NCBI RefSeq assembly: GCF_030704535.1
Contig: NC_081814.1
Coordinates: 26,700,001 to 26,764,000, forward strand
Reading direction: 5' to 3'
Origin: Vitis vinifera
Taxonomy: Eukaryota; Streptophyta; Magnoliopsida; Vitales; Vitaceae
DNA: 64,000 nucleotides
In this document: positions 34,217 through 45,471 of the stretch, piece by piece
Layout of the letters: each line of letters starts with the position of its first letter
Position numbering within the stretch: position 1 is the first letter of the stretch
Notes under the pieces: generated by a model
Told to the model about the DNA's origin: nothing
The model's input: only the letters and a program-made list of their open reading frames with translations
Databases searched by the model: none
Made by a program: the position numbers and the translations under genes

Positions 34217-36445
34217 AGAATTTTATCCATTCCTCTCATTCTTCGTACCCTTCCCATTCTCTACTTCTTTGAATTTTTAAAATAATTTTGGGACTTCGCA
34301 TGGCTTGGATATTGTTGAAATAGATTCATTACACTTAGTAGGTGTTCAATTGATGCCCTAAAAAATAAAACTCCAAAAATACTAAAAAATTAGAAAGAGT
34401 AGGTGTTTTAAAAATCCATTCCTCCTTCTCCACTTCTTTGATGTTTTAAAAAATTTCTGAGACTTCATATGCCTTTGATATTATTTAAATAGGTTCATTA
34501 CACTTAGTAGGTGTTCAAATGATGTCCGAATAAACCAAACTCCAAATATACTTAAAAATTAGAAAATGTATGAAGAATGTGAAGAATCCTCACATTCTTC
34601 GTACGCTCCCCATTCTCCACTTCTTTGATGCTTTAAAAATGTTTAGGGACTTCATATGGCTTAGATATTGTTTAAATAAGTTCATTATACTTAGTGGGTG
34701 TTCAAATGATGCCTGAAAAAAAAAATCAAATTCCAAAAATACTTAAAAATTAGAAAAGGTACGAAGAATGTGAGAAATCCTCACATTCTTCATATCCTCC
34801 CCATTGTTCACTTCTTTGATGTTTTAAAAATTTTTTGGGACTTCATATGGCTTAGGTATTGTTTAAATAGGTATACTTAGTGGGTGTTCAAATGATGCTT
34901 GGAAAAATCAAACTCCAAAATACTTAAAAATTAGAAAGGGTATGAAGAATGTGAGGATTCCTCACATTCTTTGTATCCTCCCCATTCTACACTTCTTTGA
35001 ATTTTTAAAATAATTTTGAGAATTCGTATGACTTGAATATTGTTTAAATAAGTTCATTACACTTAGTGGGTATTCAAATGATACACGAAAAAATAAAACT
35101 CCAAAAATAGTAAAAAATTAGAAATCCTCACATTCTTCGTACCCTCCCCATTTTCCACTTCTTTGATGTTTTAAATTTTTTTTTTTTTTGTGATTTCATA
35201 TGCCTTTGATATTATTTAAATAGGTTCATTACACTTAGTGGGTGTTCAAATGATGCAAATTAGAAAGGGTACGAAGAATGTGAGGATTCCTCACATTCTT
35301 CGTACCCTCATTCTCCACTTCTTTGAATTTTCAAAATAATTTTAGGACTTTGTATGACTTGGATATTGTTTAAATATGTTCATTACACTTAGTGGGTGTT
35401 CAAATGATGCAAATTAGAAATGGTACGAAGAATGTGCGGATTCCTCATATTCTTTGTACCCTCCCCATTCTTCACTTCTTTGATGTTTTAAAAATGTTTA
35501 GGGACTTCATAAGGCTTAGATATTGTTTAAATAAGTTCATTACACTTAGTGGGTGTTCAAATGATGTCCGAAAAAATCAAACTCGAAAAATTAGAAAGGT
35601 TATGAAGAATGTGAGGAATGTTCACATTCTTCATACTCTCTTTATTCTCCACTTCTTTGAATTTTAAAATAATTTAGGTATTTTTTTATGGCTTGGATAT
35701 TGTTTAAATAGGTTCATTAGACTTAGTAGGTGTTCAAACGATGTCCAAAAAAAGCAAAATCCAAAAATACTAAAAAATTAGCAAGAGTACAAAAAATTAG
35801 CTTGGTTCATTATCCACTTATTTGAATTTTAAAAAAAAATTGGAACTTCATATGGCTTAGATTTTGTTTAAATAAGTTCATTACGCTTAGTGGATTTTCA
35901 AATGATGTTTGAAAAAATCAAACTAGAAAAATACTTAAAAATTAGAAAGGGTACGAAGAATATGAGGAATCTTCACATTCTACGTACCCTCCCCATTTTT
36001 CACTTCTTTGAATTTTAAAAATAATTTTGGGACTTCGTATGACTTGAATATTGTTTAAATAAGTTCATTACACTTAATGTGTGTTCAAATTATGCCAAAA
36101 AAAAATCAAAATCTTGAAATACAAAAATACTAGCTAGGGTACAAAGAATGTGAGGAATCCTCACATTCTTCATACATTCCCATTATCCACTGATTTGAAT
36201 TTTTTTTATTTAAAAAATGGAACTTCATATGGCATTGATATTGTTTAAATAGGTTCGTTATACTTTGGCGGTGTTCAATTGATTTCCGAAAAAATAAAAA
36301 TACAAAAAAAGAAAAAAATTAGCAAGGCTCACATTCTTTGTGTCCTCCCTATTCTATGTTTATTTGATTTTTAAAAAAAAATTTGTGACTTGATATGACT
36401 TGAATATTGTTTAGATAAGTTTATTACATTTGGAGGGTGTTAAAT
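34217..36445. repeat. ~187-bp satellite array, unit 2
   Basis: Same diverged monomers as in unit 1, here uninterrupted by any LTR and without the 1.6-kb local duplication. The array joins the virus end at 34217. Each monomer has the hairpin halves; the one at 35267-35307 is a perfect 20-bp-arm palindrome. AT-rich spacer follows to 36960, then the landmark GTAGTAGAAGTTAACAATATG. The short ORF at 35392 is repeat read-through. Confidence 0.85.
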
Positions 36446-37384
36446 GATCCCTTCAAAATCGAAATTTACTAAAAAATCAACGAGGAGTATGAATTTCCAT
36501 ATTATTACTAATTTACCTTTTTCCTATTTTCAATATTTCAACCAATTTTTTGTGTAATTCAATTTAAACATTAAGAAATAATTTATTTATATATTTCTCC
36601 ATTAATAATTAGTACACAATTAATTTAATTTTAAATTAATATATTTTTTAAAAATTTATTTCTGTTTTTTTCCCTTTTTTTTCACTTCATAAACCAATTA
36701 TATTATTTTTCACACTTCAAATATTCATCCAATTTTTTCAATAAATAATTTGAAGTTAAAATAAATTAAATTTACTTTACCCTAATTTATAAATTATATC
36801 ACCAAATTATTTTTTTTTTTAAAAATTAGTTTATTTTAAATTTAATTTTCATCTTTATCACTTTATATTACAAAAATAAATAAATTGCAATTTTGTTTTC
36901 CAAAATTTTCTTTATTTTTCTGCTTCATAAAAAAAAATTCCAAAAGGAAATAATTGGTCATTGTAGTAGAAGTTAACAATATGAGCTGTATGGGATTAGT
37001 TCCCATGGAGGGTAACCAAAAAGAATTTGTTTTCTTTTATTTTGTATTTATCTTGCATGTCATGTCTTAATCTATTAGACTAAAAAGATTGGTATGGTGT
37101 GATTATCCAATTAGCTTAAAAAGGTAGGTATGGTATGATTTTGGTAACGTGGCATAACCCTTCTCTATATCCATCTTCCATCTTCCATCTTCTGCGTTGG
37201 AATCAACGTGGCCTATTCAGATAAGGACTCTTATCTCCTTCCGTGTTTACCGTTCCACACTACAACAGACGAATTGGGATCGGTTACGTCTCTCCCTTTG
37301 GGCGATACCCACCATCTCCTTCCGATCTTCTCTTTTTCTTTCTTTCTCTCTTCCCCTTCTCTTCCTCACACCCAAACGGACACT
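36446..37384. other. AT-rich spacer and 5' region of gene copy B
   Basis: Poly-A/T-rich, no gene to about 37140. Then comes the 5' leader of gene B (CATCTTCTGCGTTGGAATCAACGTGG motif region, then a CT-rich stretch to the ATG at 37385). No clear TATA box was found. Confidence 0.6.
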
Positions 37385-38665
37385 ATGCCTTCCTCTCTAT
37401 CTTCATCTCCCTCTCCGGACCTTCATCTCCAAACCCTCTTGGCCTCCGCTCGTCCCTTCCTCCGGGGCGAGCTTGAAGCCGTCCACCCAAAGCTGCCTTC
37501 TCTCATCTCTGTTCTCCGATCAGTGGGCGCAGGCGAGTGCTGGCACAAGCATGGAAGTTTCCTTGAACATCTAGTCGACATGTACAAGATTCTCAAGCTG
37601 TGGAAGGCCCAAGAATCGGTATGTCTCTGCGGCCTCTTCCACTCTGCATACTCCAATTCCTATGTCAACCTCGCCATCTTCGAACCCTCCACCGGCCGCG
37701 ACACCGTCCGCGCCCACGTGGGCGATGCGGCCGAGGAGCTCATATATTTGTTTTGTGTCGTCCCGCGGCAGCCCCTCATCCACGATGATCTCCTCTTCCG
37801 GTATAGTGACGATGAGCTGGTGGAGCACCTCAAGGCTTCGGAGGTTTCGGTGAGGAATGCCAAGGAGGGCGGTGTGTTTAATGGAGATGAGGCTTGGAGG
37901 AAGAAGGTGAATTCCCTTGTTCCTCCTGGTGGGGTTACGGTGAAGCACATCAAGACTGGTGAAGATGTGTTGGTATCGAGAAGGGTTGTGGCCATTTTCG
38001 TGATGATGACAATGGCTGATTTCAGTGACCAGCATTACGGGTTTCAGGACGCCTTGTTTGACAATTCTAATGGCCGCCTTGAGTTTTCTGGCAACAGCTA
38101 TGGAGCTTTGTGGCCTGGGGATGGCAAGCCTGGGCTGTGGTTGAATTCAATATCAAGAATGGGTGCGGTTTACTCATTGCTAGTGAGGGAGGAGGAGATT
38201 TTCATCGAAGAGAGGAAAAGAGTTGGTGGGGATCAAGTGGTGAAAGGCCGAGATGAGGAGTTAGAGCTTGTGATACCACCGGTTTTGGAGAACTGCACGA
38301 GGGTTTTGGGCGCAGAGGAGCAAATAGAAGCAACAGATCTGTATTGGGAAGCTGTTTGTGAAGGGTCAAAGAGAGGGTTGGATTGGGCTGAGAAGTTGTT
38401 GGGGAGGTGTGTCGAGAAGAACCCATTTGTGGGGGAGCCACATGTGGTGTTGGCTCAGATTTACTTGACAAATGGGAGGTTTGAGGAGGCCGAGAGAGAG
38501 GCTGAGAAGGGGCTGAAGCTCATGCTGGAGTGGGGGAATCCATGGGACAAGAGGATGACTTGGGAAGGATGGATCGCCTGGAACAGGGTTTTGCTGATGA
38601 AGGCTAAGGAGAGGTCATGGCCAAACACTTCTTGGGGGATCCTCAACTTAGGGCTTGTCAAGTAA
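37385..38665 (+). CDS. DUF6817 domain protein, copy B (intact)
   Basis: Single exon, 426 aa, no disruptions. It is identical to copy A except Val64, Glu100, His instead of Leu and Arg instead of Gln in the central region, and Tyr for Phe shortly after. Motifs: HKH 54-56, Cys80/Cys82, GLFHSAYSNSY, TPR-like C-terminal third. The start was chosen by comparison: in this copy the open upstream frame (MAYSD...) is different from that of copy A, so only the region from 37385 is conserved. An AATAAA signal lies at 38734-38739. Of the four copies, A and B are the only ones likely to make full-length protein. Function is unknown; a cytosolic location is inferred from the absence of any signal or membrane segment. 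Confidence 0.87.
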   Translation: MPSSLSSSPSPDLHLQTLLASARPFLRGELEAVHPKLPSLISVLRSVGAGECWHKHGSFLEHLVDMYKILKLWKAQESVCLCGLFHSAYSNSYVNLAIFEPSTGRDTVRAHVGDAAEELIYLFCVVPRQPLIHDDLLFRYSDDELVEHLKASEVSVRNAKEGGVFNGDEAWRKKVNSLVPPGGVTVKHIKTGEDVLVSRRVVAIFVMMTMADFSDQHYGFQDALFDNSNGRLEFSGNSYGALWPGDGKPGLWLNSISRMGAVYSLLVREEEIFIEERKRVGGDQVVKGRDEELELVIPPVLENCTRVLGAEEQIEATDLYWEAVCEGSKRGLDWAEKLLGRCVEKNPFVGEPHVVLAQIYLTNGRFEEAEREAEKGLKLMLEWGNPWDKRMTWEGWIAWNRVLLMKAKERSWPNTSWGILNLGLVK

Positions 38666-41049
38666 ATCATTGATGCATACAACACATTTAGAAGACCATC
38701 TTCCTCTTCCATCTGATTTATGAATCTACTGTGAATAAATGCTTTTAATTTTATTAAACTATGAATTGTGAAGCAATCAAAAGATAATGGTTGTGTTTGA
38801 GTGCAGATCATTTTCTATGAATAAATTAATGGTTGTGTCAAGAACTAGGCATGTCTTCTACTGAAATTAATCTTGGAAGTGATGCACTATTTGCCCTTTT
38901 CCTAGTTTGGTTGCTTTGTGAATGGTGGGTGGGGAACCTCAATGGTAAATCCAAATGCAAGAAAGAACGGGACATGTATGGCCCATAAATCCTCAAAATT
39001 CGTCATTGTCTGCGTGTTAGTGCTCTTTTATAGCATGTGCATTGTATGGTTGCCTCTCTATGGAAGTTATGACCCACTTTCCTTTCTATAAGCATTCCCT
39101 TCCTAAAACATCTAAGGATCTTGGCTTTTCTTCACACAGAACAAAATAAATAAAAAAGAAAAAATTAAGTAAAAAAAATCATATGAGATTGAAGAAAAAT
39201 GAAATAAAATAAAATAAAAGATTATGTAATTCACAAGTTAGTAAGGTAATCACATGCATATTTAAAGTCAAAATAATTCAAGCAATTTTCTAATAAATAA
39301 GCAAATAAATAAATAATTAAACAAAACAAATATAATTATTAAATGAGTAAATAAATAAATCACAACAATTCAAACATTTTTTTATTAAGTCAATAAATAA
39401 ATAAATAAAACAAAATAGATATAATTATTACACACATGCAATAGAAAAAACTAAATGTTAAAATGATGCGATAATCAAATATAAAAAATCGAAACATCGA
39501 ACTCACATAATTAAATATTGAAAACTCACCTCAAGCAATCAAAATCAAGCCATATACTCACTCAAACCCAAAAACCAAGCAATCAAAATGAGAAATCAAA
39601 CCTAAGTGAATTGAGCCTAGTGAAGTGTCTAAGTAATCCCATCCTAGAAAATGTAACCAAGTGCCCTTAGTGGAAAGTGTCTAAGTAATCTAAGTGGAAA
39701 ATGTTTGAGTAAGCTAAGCTTGAAATCTAACCTAAGGTCCACCTAAGTGAGTTAAGTGGAAACACAACTAAGTGAAACTTAACGTAAGCTTGAAAGGCAG
39801 CCAAGGTCATGACAATGAGGGTCCAAATGAGCCCTTCAATGAAGGATTCCTAAAGATGGGCCAGAAAAAATAGGTCATATGAGTGTCAATGAGTCACCAA
39901 GGGACGACTACGAGTTAAGAGAGAAGCAAAGGAAAGCACCTAGTATCACATGTGCTAAGATAACAAAATGGATGATCTATAACAATATTGTACCATTTTC
40001 CTTTTCAACTAGGGATGGTAATGTTGCCTAAACTATGTGCCAACATTTGGAGACAAAAAAAAAAAAAATCACCTCCCAATGCATAAAGAATCCTTTAAAG
40101 ACAAAATAATTTCATCTTCTAATGAATTCTTACATCTCCAAATAATTAACCATGATTTTTTAATTCATTTCATGACGAAAGTTACGAATTTGCGTCACAA
40201 AAATTTTCTTTGAAAAATATATTTGGTTATAATTTTATTTTTTGTAACAAGGTAAATAATTTTAGAGATGAAATAGTTTGTCTCTAAGAGTTCATTTCAT
40301 ATTTGGAATATGAATGAAAGTAAGAACATAAATAAAGGTGAATTACAATAATGCATAAGAGAGGGAGTTTTTTAAGCATATTATCATAGCATTGGGGTAT
40401 TTCCTACACTCAACATCAAAAATCTTTCATACCACAACATCTATCACTTTGGTCTTTTTTTTTTTTTTTTTCATTTTTGAGACATTAAAAGTTGTTTTTT
40501 AGACTCAATAAGAACTTATATGTTTGTTTGTCTAATTAACGATCATTAATACCACAAAACTTGACACTTCATGCCTTACTTGGATTGACTTTTAAGAAGT
40601 AAAAAGCTTTATTTCAAGCTTAATAAGAACTTTTATGTCTATTTGACTAATTTTATTTAAAGAGCTTATGACTTACAAAAAATATTAATATTAAAGTTAG
40701 CAAAATATTACTTTTTGTAAAAGCTTTATTTTAACTTCTACAAGAAGTTTTTCATGTTTGATAAAACTTTTACACTACTAATATAACTGTTTAAAAATTA
40801 TGACTTTGATTTTAGTTTTAGTTTTTTGTTAAAACCTAAAATAAATAAAAAATTATGCCCTTTATCTTTATGTGGAGTAGGATTAAGTGTCTAGGAACTA
40901 AACCAGGCTTAGCACAATATAGTAAGCATAACCTACTTGTCATTAATGATAGAAGAAACAATAATACATATATTAAAGTTGTTTTATTGAAAAATTTTAT
41001 TATATATACAAATTTTAAAACTCATTACTATTAAAAATGATGATACATA
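38666..41049. other. 3' flank of copy B: AT-rich, no gene
   Basis: Equivalent of 11997-14360: polyA signal, AAAT-type microsatellites (39280-39400), CTAAGTG-rich block (about 39600-39780), and a shorter poly-T tract (about 40455-40472) than in unit 1. No conserved coding frame was seen. Confidence 0.65.
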
Positions 41050-42664
41050 TGTTAGGATAGAACCCTTAAAAGCATGACATTATGTAATAAACTTTTGGTT
41101 TTTATTATTTATTTAATAAAGTTCTAGTTCACTTTTATCTATCATATTTCCACGTCTTATATCTTGTAAGCATTCTAGTTTGCATCTTTTGCATTGTACA
41201 TGACTTGGGTGCATTAGGAGTAACATGAAAGATCTAAGTCATGGGTTCTTTGTAAATAGATGACTTGTTCATAATCGGTTCATGGGTCTAGGTAACCCAT
41301 TAGAAGATGTAGTGCATCACCTCCTAATTAGAGGGAGGACTGGTCTTGGCTATTGGGGTGAGTCTCTTATGGTAAGTGCACTGGTGTGTATGGTCGCACA
41401 TTGGATAAGACCTATGGTGAGTTATGACTTCAGGCTATCAAGTAGTCATGACATCACCAAGTTGCTTCATTGTGTTGTCTCTCAACCTTGAGAGAATATT
41501 GAGATTGTACTGAAGTTAGTAGTGACTTTGACCTACGGATAAGATCGTAAACTGATCATGTATTCCTTATGGATTAGGTCACTATTAATGGAAGTTGGTA
41601 GCAATATATATTCTCAATAAAGGCACTATGATATCTCTTGGGATTGAGACAGTGTGACCCAATGGGTGATCCTAAGGAGATGTGTTCATGGAAACTATGG
41701 TAATAGTAGTTTCTTAAGTGAAACTTGACATAAGCTCTTTGAAAACTAAAATATGTTAATTGAACACACAATCGAAGGATTTGTAATTCAAGGATGGTAG
41801 AGGTAGTCTTGAAAGGGCGATAGTTTTCACCTTGTTAAACTACGAATACTAGTTCATGGGGAGACTGAACACAATGGATAGCATGTCACAAACCCGAGCA
41901 CTTGGCATCTCGTTGTTATTTACATAGAATACTAGAGTTCAATTGATTCTATGTGGTGGGATGTTGAATCAACTTCAAAATTGGATTTTGAGGAAGTCGA
42001 TATTACTATGAGTCCCAATGGTCCCCGCTCTGAGCTCATATACCTTGTTGGCATAGGTTATGAAAGTTGAATTGACTCTACGTTCACTTTTGTGCATAAG
42101 GGCGTTTTGATAATTATACAAGGTTGCACAAGATTAAGTGAACAAGGTCTCTAGATTATGCTAATTGATTAATTAGTAGGTCTTGTTAAGTTATTAATTA
42201 ATTAGGAACCGTTTTGGGTTAGATTAAGTGACTCAAACCCTTAGTGGGCTCAAGTCACCTAAGCCCAATAAGAAGCCCTATAAATATCGCCTTAGGGGTT
42301 AGGGTTCTCATAACCTTTTCTAGAGAGTTGTCTTCCATTTCCAGAGAGAGAGAGAGCCATTGCCTCCACTCTCTTTTCCATCCTCACCAAAAGTGTGTCA
42401 AGATCAAGATTCGAGTCATCGAGCGAAAAACTTCAGGTTTACGAGACTTCTGCGATTTCATTCTTCATCTTCAACATGTGAATTTGATTCGGGAACACCT
42501 AAATCTGAGGTATGGTTTTCATTAATACTTTTCGAATCCCTTTAAAGTTTAAAAATTCTTTTTTGTTCGCTGAGCATAGGATTTAAAAAAAGCCTAGGAT
42601 AATTATGCATGCTCCTGACCTAATTCGGGTTTGGGAAACTAAAATATCTGAGGTCTTCCCATCA
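41050..42664 (+). mobile_element. Solo LTR remnant, unit 2
   Basis: Counterpart of 14361-15954: starts TGTTAGGATAG, ends CCCATCA. It has a small private insertion near 42013-42030 (TCCCAATGGTCCCCGCTC). TATAAATA lies in the equivalent position (about 42280). No retroviral coding sequence is present. Confidence 0.6.
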
Positions 42665-44215
42665 ATATTTAGTTTGAATATATTGGAGGAAAAAAAATGA
42701 TACTTAGACAAATATTTTTTATATAAAAATATTAATAATTTTATTTATAAATTTATATTTTTCTTCTACTTAATTAGTATACAAAATATATGATAAGATA
42801 ATTAAAATCAACTTTTTGCTTTTATTGAATAAGGGTTCGTTTAATTTTTATTTATTTTTCTTCTAACTCATTGAAAAGACAAAATTCAAAATAATTTTAT
42901 TGGTAAAGGTGGAATTAACTTAATTACTTCTAGAGGTGGTATGCTCGACCTATTTTTAAATACAATTTTTAATTAGTATATTTATTTATGCAACATAAGT
43001 TATTTTACTATTGGTTTCCAGCACCATTAATAAAAAAAATGTCACCGATTAATTTTTAAAAAAAATCCAAGAAAGGGAAAAAAATTACCATTAGGTTTTT
43101 GACCTATTTTAACATTCTTAACTACTAGTAAGAACATGATTTTGAAGGAAACAAAGAAAACATGAAGGCTCCAAGTACTTTAGAAAAATTCCAAGTTGCA
43201 AACAAAAGAAGAACACTATTATTGATATTTTTCTCTTAAAATCAATAGATTGATGCTTTTATTTTTTATTCACTAATCTCTTTTTTATGATCATTTTCTT
43301 CACCAATGTCATAAGCACAATTTTTTTTTTTTACCAAATTAAGGTTTATAATTTTTGTACATATCATACTCGTAACCATCATAAGGCATAACTCTCTACT
43401 TTCTTGCCAAACCAAAAGATACACATGAAAAATATGTAAATATTTTCCACTTTTTCTTTTACTAACTCGATGGTTGAAATGAAATCTAATAATTTGATAC
43501 AATATATCGATGAGATACAAATTTATCAAAACCCATAAATATTGAGAAAACTCCATAAAATGATAGAAGAAACAACAATACATATATTGAAACTATTTTA
43601 TCGAAAAGTTTACTATATATACAAATTTAAAAACACATCACTATTAAAAACGATAATATATTTGATTTGAATATATTAAAGAATAAAAAAAATGATGATA
43701 TTTAAATAAGTATTTTTTATATGAAAATATTGATAGTTTTATTTATAAATTTATATTTTCTTGTGTTTAATTAGTATAAAAAATATGTAATAAGATAATT
43801 AAAATTAACATATTTATAGTAATTTTATTTCAATTAATTAATAATATAATATATAAAAGATATTATAATGTACTACCGCAATGTCATATGGGCAAGTGGA
43901 AGAACAATAAACTCAATTTAATAGCTGGTGGGTGCTGTTTTTACGTCATGGAGAACGTGGTGGCACATGCTCTCTGAGCATTTGAAATATATAAAAAAGC
44001 AATCCCTATTCTCTATATCAGTGTATCCATCCATGTAAAAAAATATTTTGCGTTGTAATCAACGTGGCCTATTCAGACAAGGACCATATCTCCTTTGGGA
44101 TCAGTTGCGTCTCTCCTATAACGACCATCACCTTCCGCTCTTCTCTTTTTCTTTCTTTCTCTCTTCTCCTTCTCCTCCATCGTTCCCTTCTCCCCCTCAC
44201 TCCCAAACGGACACT
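42665..44215. other. Spacer, uninterrupted MULE target site, and promoter of copy C
   Basis: AT-rich. It includes the paralogous empty site of the solo LTR (about 43620-43680). Around 43895-43910 the text runs GGAAGAACAATAAACTC without any insert, i.e. the unoccupied version of the MULE target in unit 1. A TATATAAA box lies at 43988-43995, and a CT-rich leader runs to the ATG at 44216. Confidence 0.65.
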
Positions 44216-45471
44216 ATGCCTTCCTCTCTATCTTCATCTCCCTCTCCGGACCTTCATCTCCAAACCCTCTTGGCCTCCGCTCGTCCCTTCCTTCGGGGCG
44301 AGCTTGAAGCCGTCCACCCAAAGCTGCCTTCTATCATCTCTGTTCTCCGATCGGTGGGCGCAGGCGAGTGCTGGCACAAGCATGGAAGTTTCCTTGAACA
44401 TCTAGTCGACATGTACAAGATTCTCAAGCTCTGGAAGGCCCAAGAATCGGTATGTCTCTGCGGCCTCTTCCACTCTGCATACTCCAATTCCTATGTCAAC
44501 CTCGCCATCTTCGACCCCTCCACCGGCCGCGACACCGTCCGCGCCCACGTGGGCGATGCGGCCGAGAAGCTCATACATTTGTTTTGTGTCGTCCCGCGGC
44601 AGCCCCTCGTCCACGATGATCTCATCTTCCGGTGCAGTGACGATGAGCTGGTGGAGCACCTCAAGGCTTCGGAGGTTTCGGTGAGGAATGCCAAGGAGGG
44701 CGGTGTGGTTAATGGAGATGAGGCTTGGAGGAAGAAGGTGAATTCCCTTGTTCCTCCTGATGGGGTTACGGTGAAGCACATCAAGACTGGTGAAGATGTG
44801 TTGGTGTCGAGAAGGGTTGTGGCCATTTTCGTGATGATGACAATGGCTGATTCCAGTGACAAGCATTACGGGTTTCAGGACGCCTTGAGTTTTCTGGCAA
44901 CAGCTATGGAGCTTTGTGGCCTGGGGATGGCAAGCCTGGGCTGTGGTTGAATTCAATATCAAGAATGGGTGCGGTTTACTCATTGCTAGTGAGGGAGGAG
45001 GAGATTTTCATCGAAGAGAGGAAAAGAATTGGTGGGGATCAAGTGGTGGAAGGCCGAGATGAGGAGTTAGAGCTTGTGATACCACCGGTTTTGGAGAACT
45101 GCACGAGGGTTTTGGGCGCAGAGGAGCAAATAGAAGCAACAGATCTGTATTGGGAAGCTGTTTGTGAAGGGTCAAAGAGAGGGTTGGATTGGGCTGAGGA
45201 GTTGTTGGGGAGGTGTGTCGAGAAGAACCCATTTGTGGGGGAGCCACATGTGGTGTTGGCTCAGATTTACTTGACAAATGGGAGGTTTGAGGAGGCCGAG
45301 AGAGAGGCTGAGAAGGGGCTGAAGCTCATGCTGGAGTGGGGGAGTCCATGGGACAAGAGGATGACTTGGGAAGGATGGATTGCTTGGAACAGGGTTTTGC
45401 TGATGAAGGCTAAGGAGAGGTCATGGCCAAACACTTCTTGGGGCATCATCAACTTAGGGCTTGTCAAGTAA
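44216..45471 (+). pseudogene. DUF6817 gene copy C, frameshifted by a 25-bp deletion
   Basis: Reads like copies A and B to about residue 224, then loses 25 bp at 44882-44888, exactly one copy of a GCCTTG direct repeat plus the sequence between (copies A/B: GCCTTG ... GCCTTG). The frame shifts and ends at 44950. The correct frame resumes at 44914-45471 and is otherwise intact to the natural stop. Substitutions beyond A/B include Ile40, Lys-for-Glu after GDAAE and several others. Without the domain end, or with a translation restart, it would yield only a partial protein, so it is treated as a pseudogene. Confidence 0.85.

Larger units (their letters stand above)
30822..34217 (-). mobile_element. 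Endogenous pararetrovirus fragment, unit 2
   Basis: Same structure as in unit 1: inverted primer-site ends (plus strand 30826-30839; minus strand 34202-34215), a short leader ORF, then MP and CP regions on the minus strand, with no protease, reverse transcriptase or RNase H. It carries the shared stops of unit 1 plus extra private lesions (described under the two regions), so it is the more decayed copy. It is followed directly by the satellite at about 34217. Confidence 0.8.
30624..44449. repeat. Segmental duplication, unit 2
   Basis: Collinear with 411-30146 minus its private insertions. It begins in the repeat TTATGTAATTATACAAGTATG and continues through virus fragment, satellite, gene B, solo LTR and gene C. 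Homology with unit 1 extends to the point where copy D is cut (residue 78 of the gene, position about 44449 here). Beyond this, unit 2 keeps the rest of gene C and its 3' flank. Confidence 0.9.
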
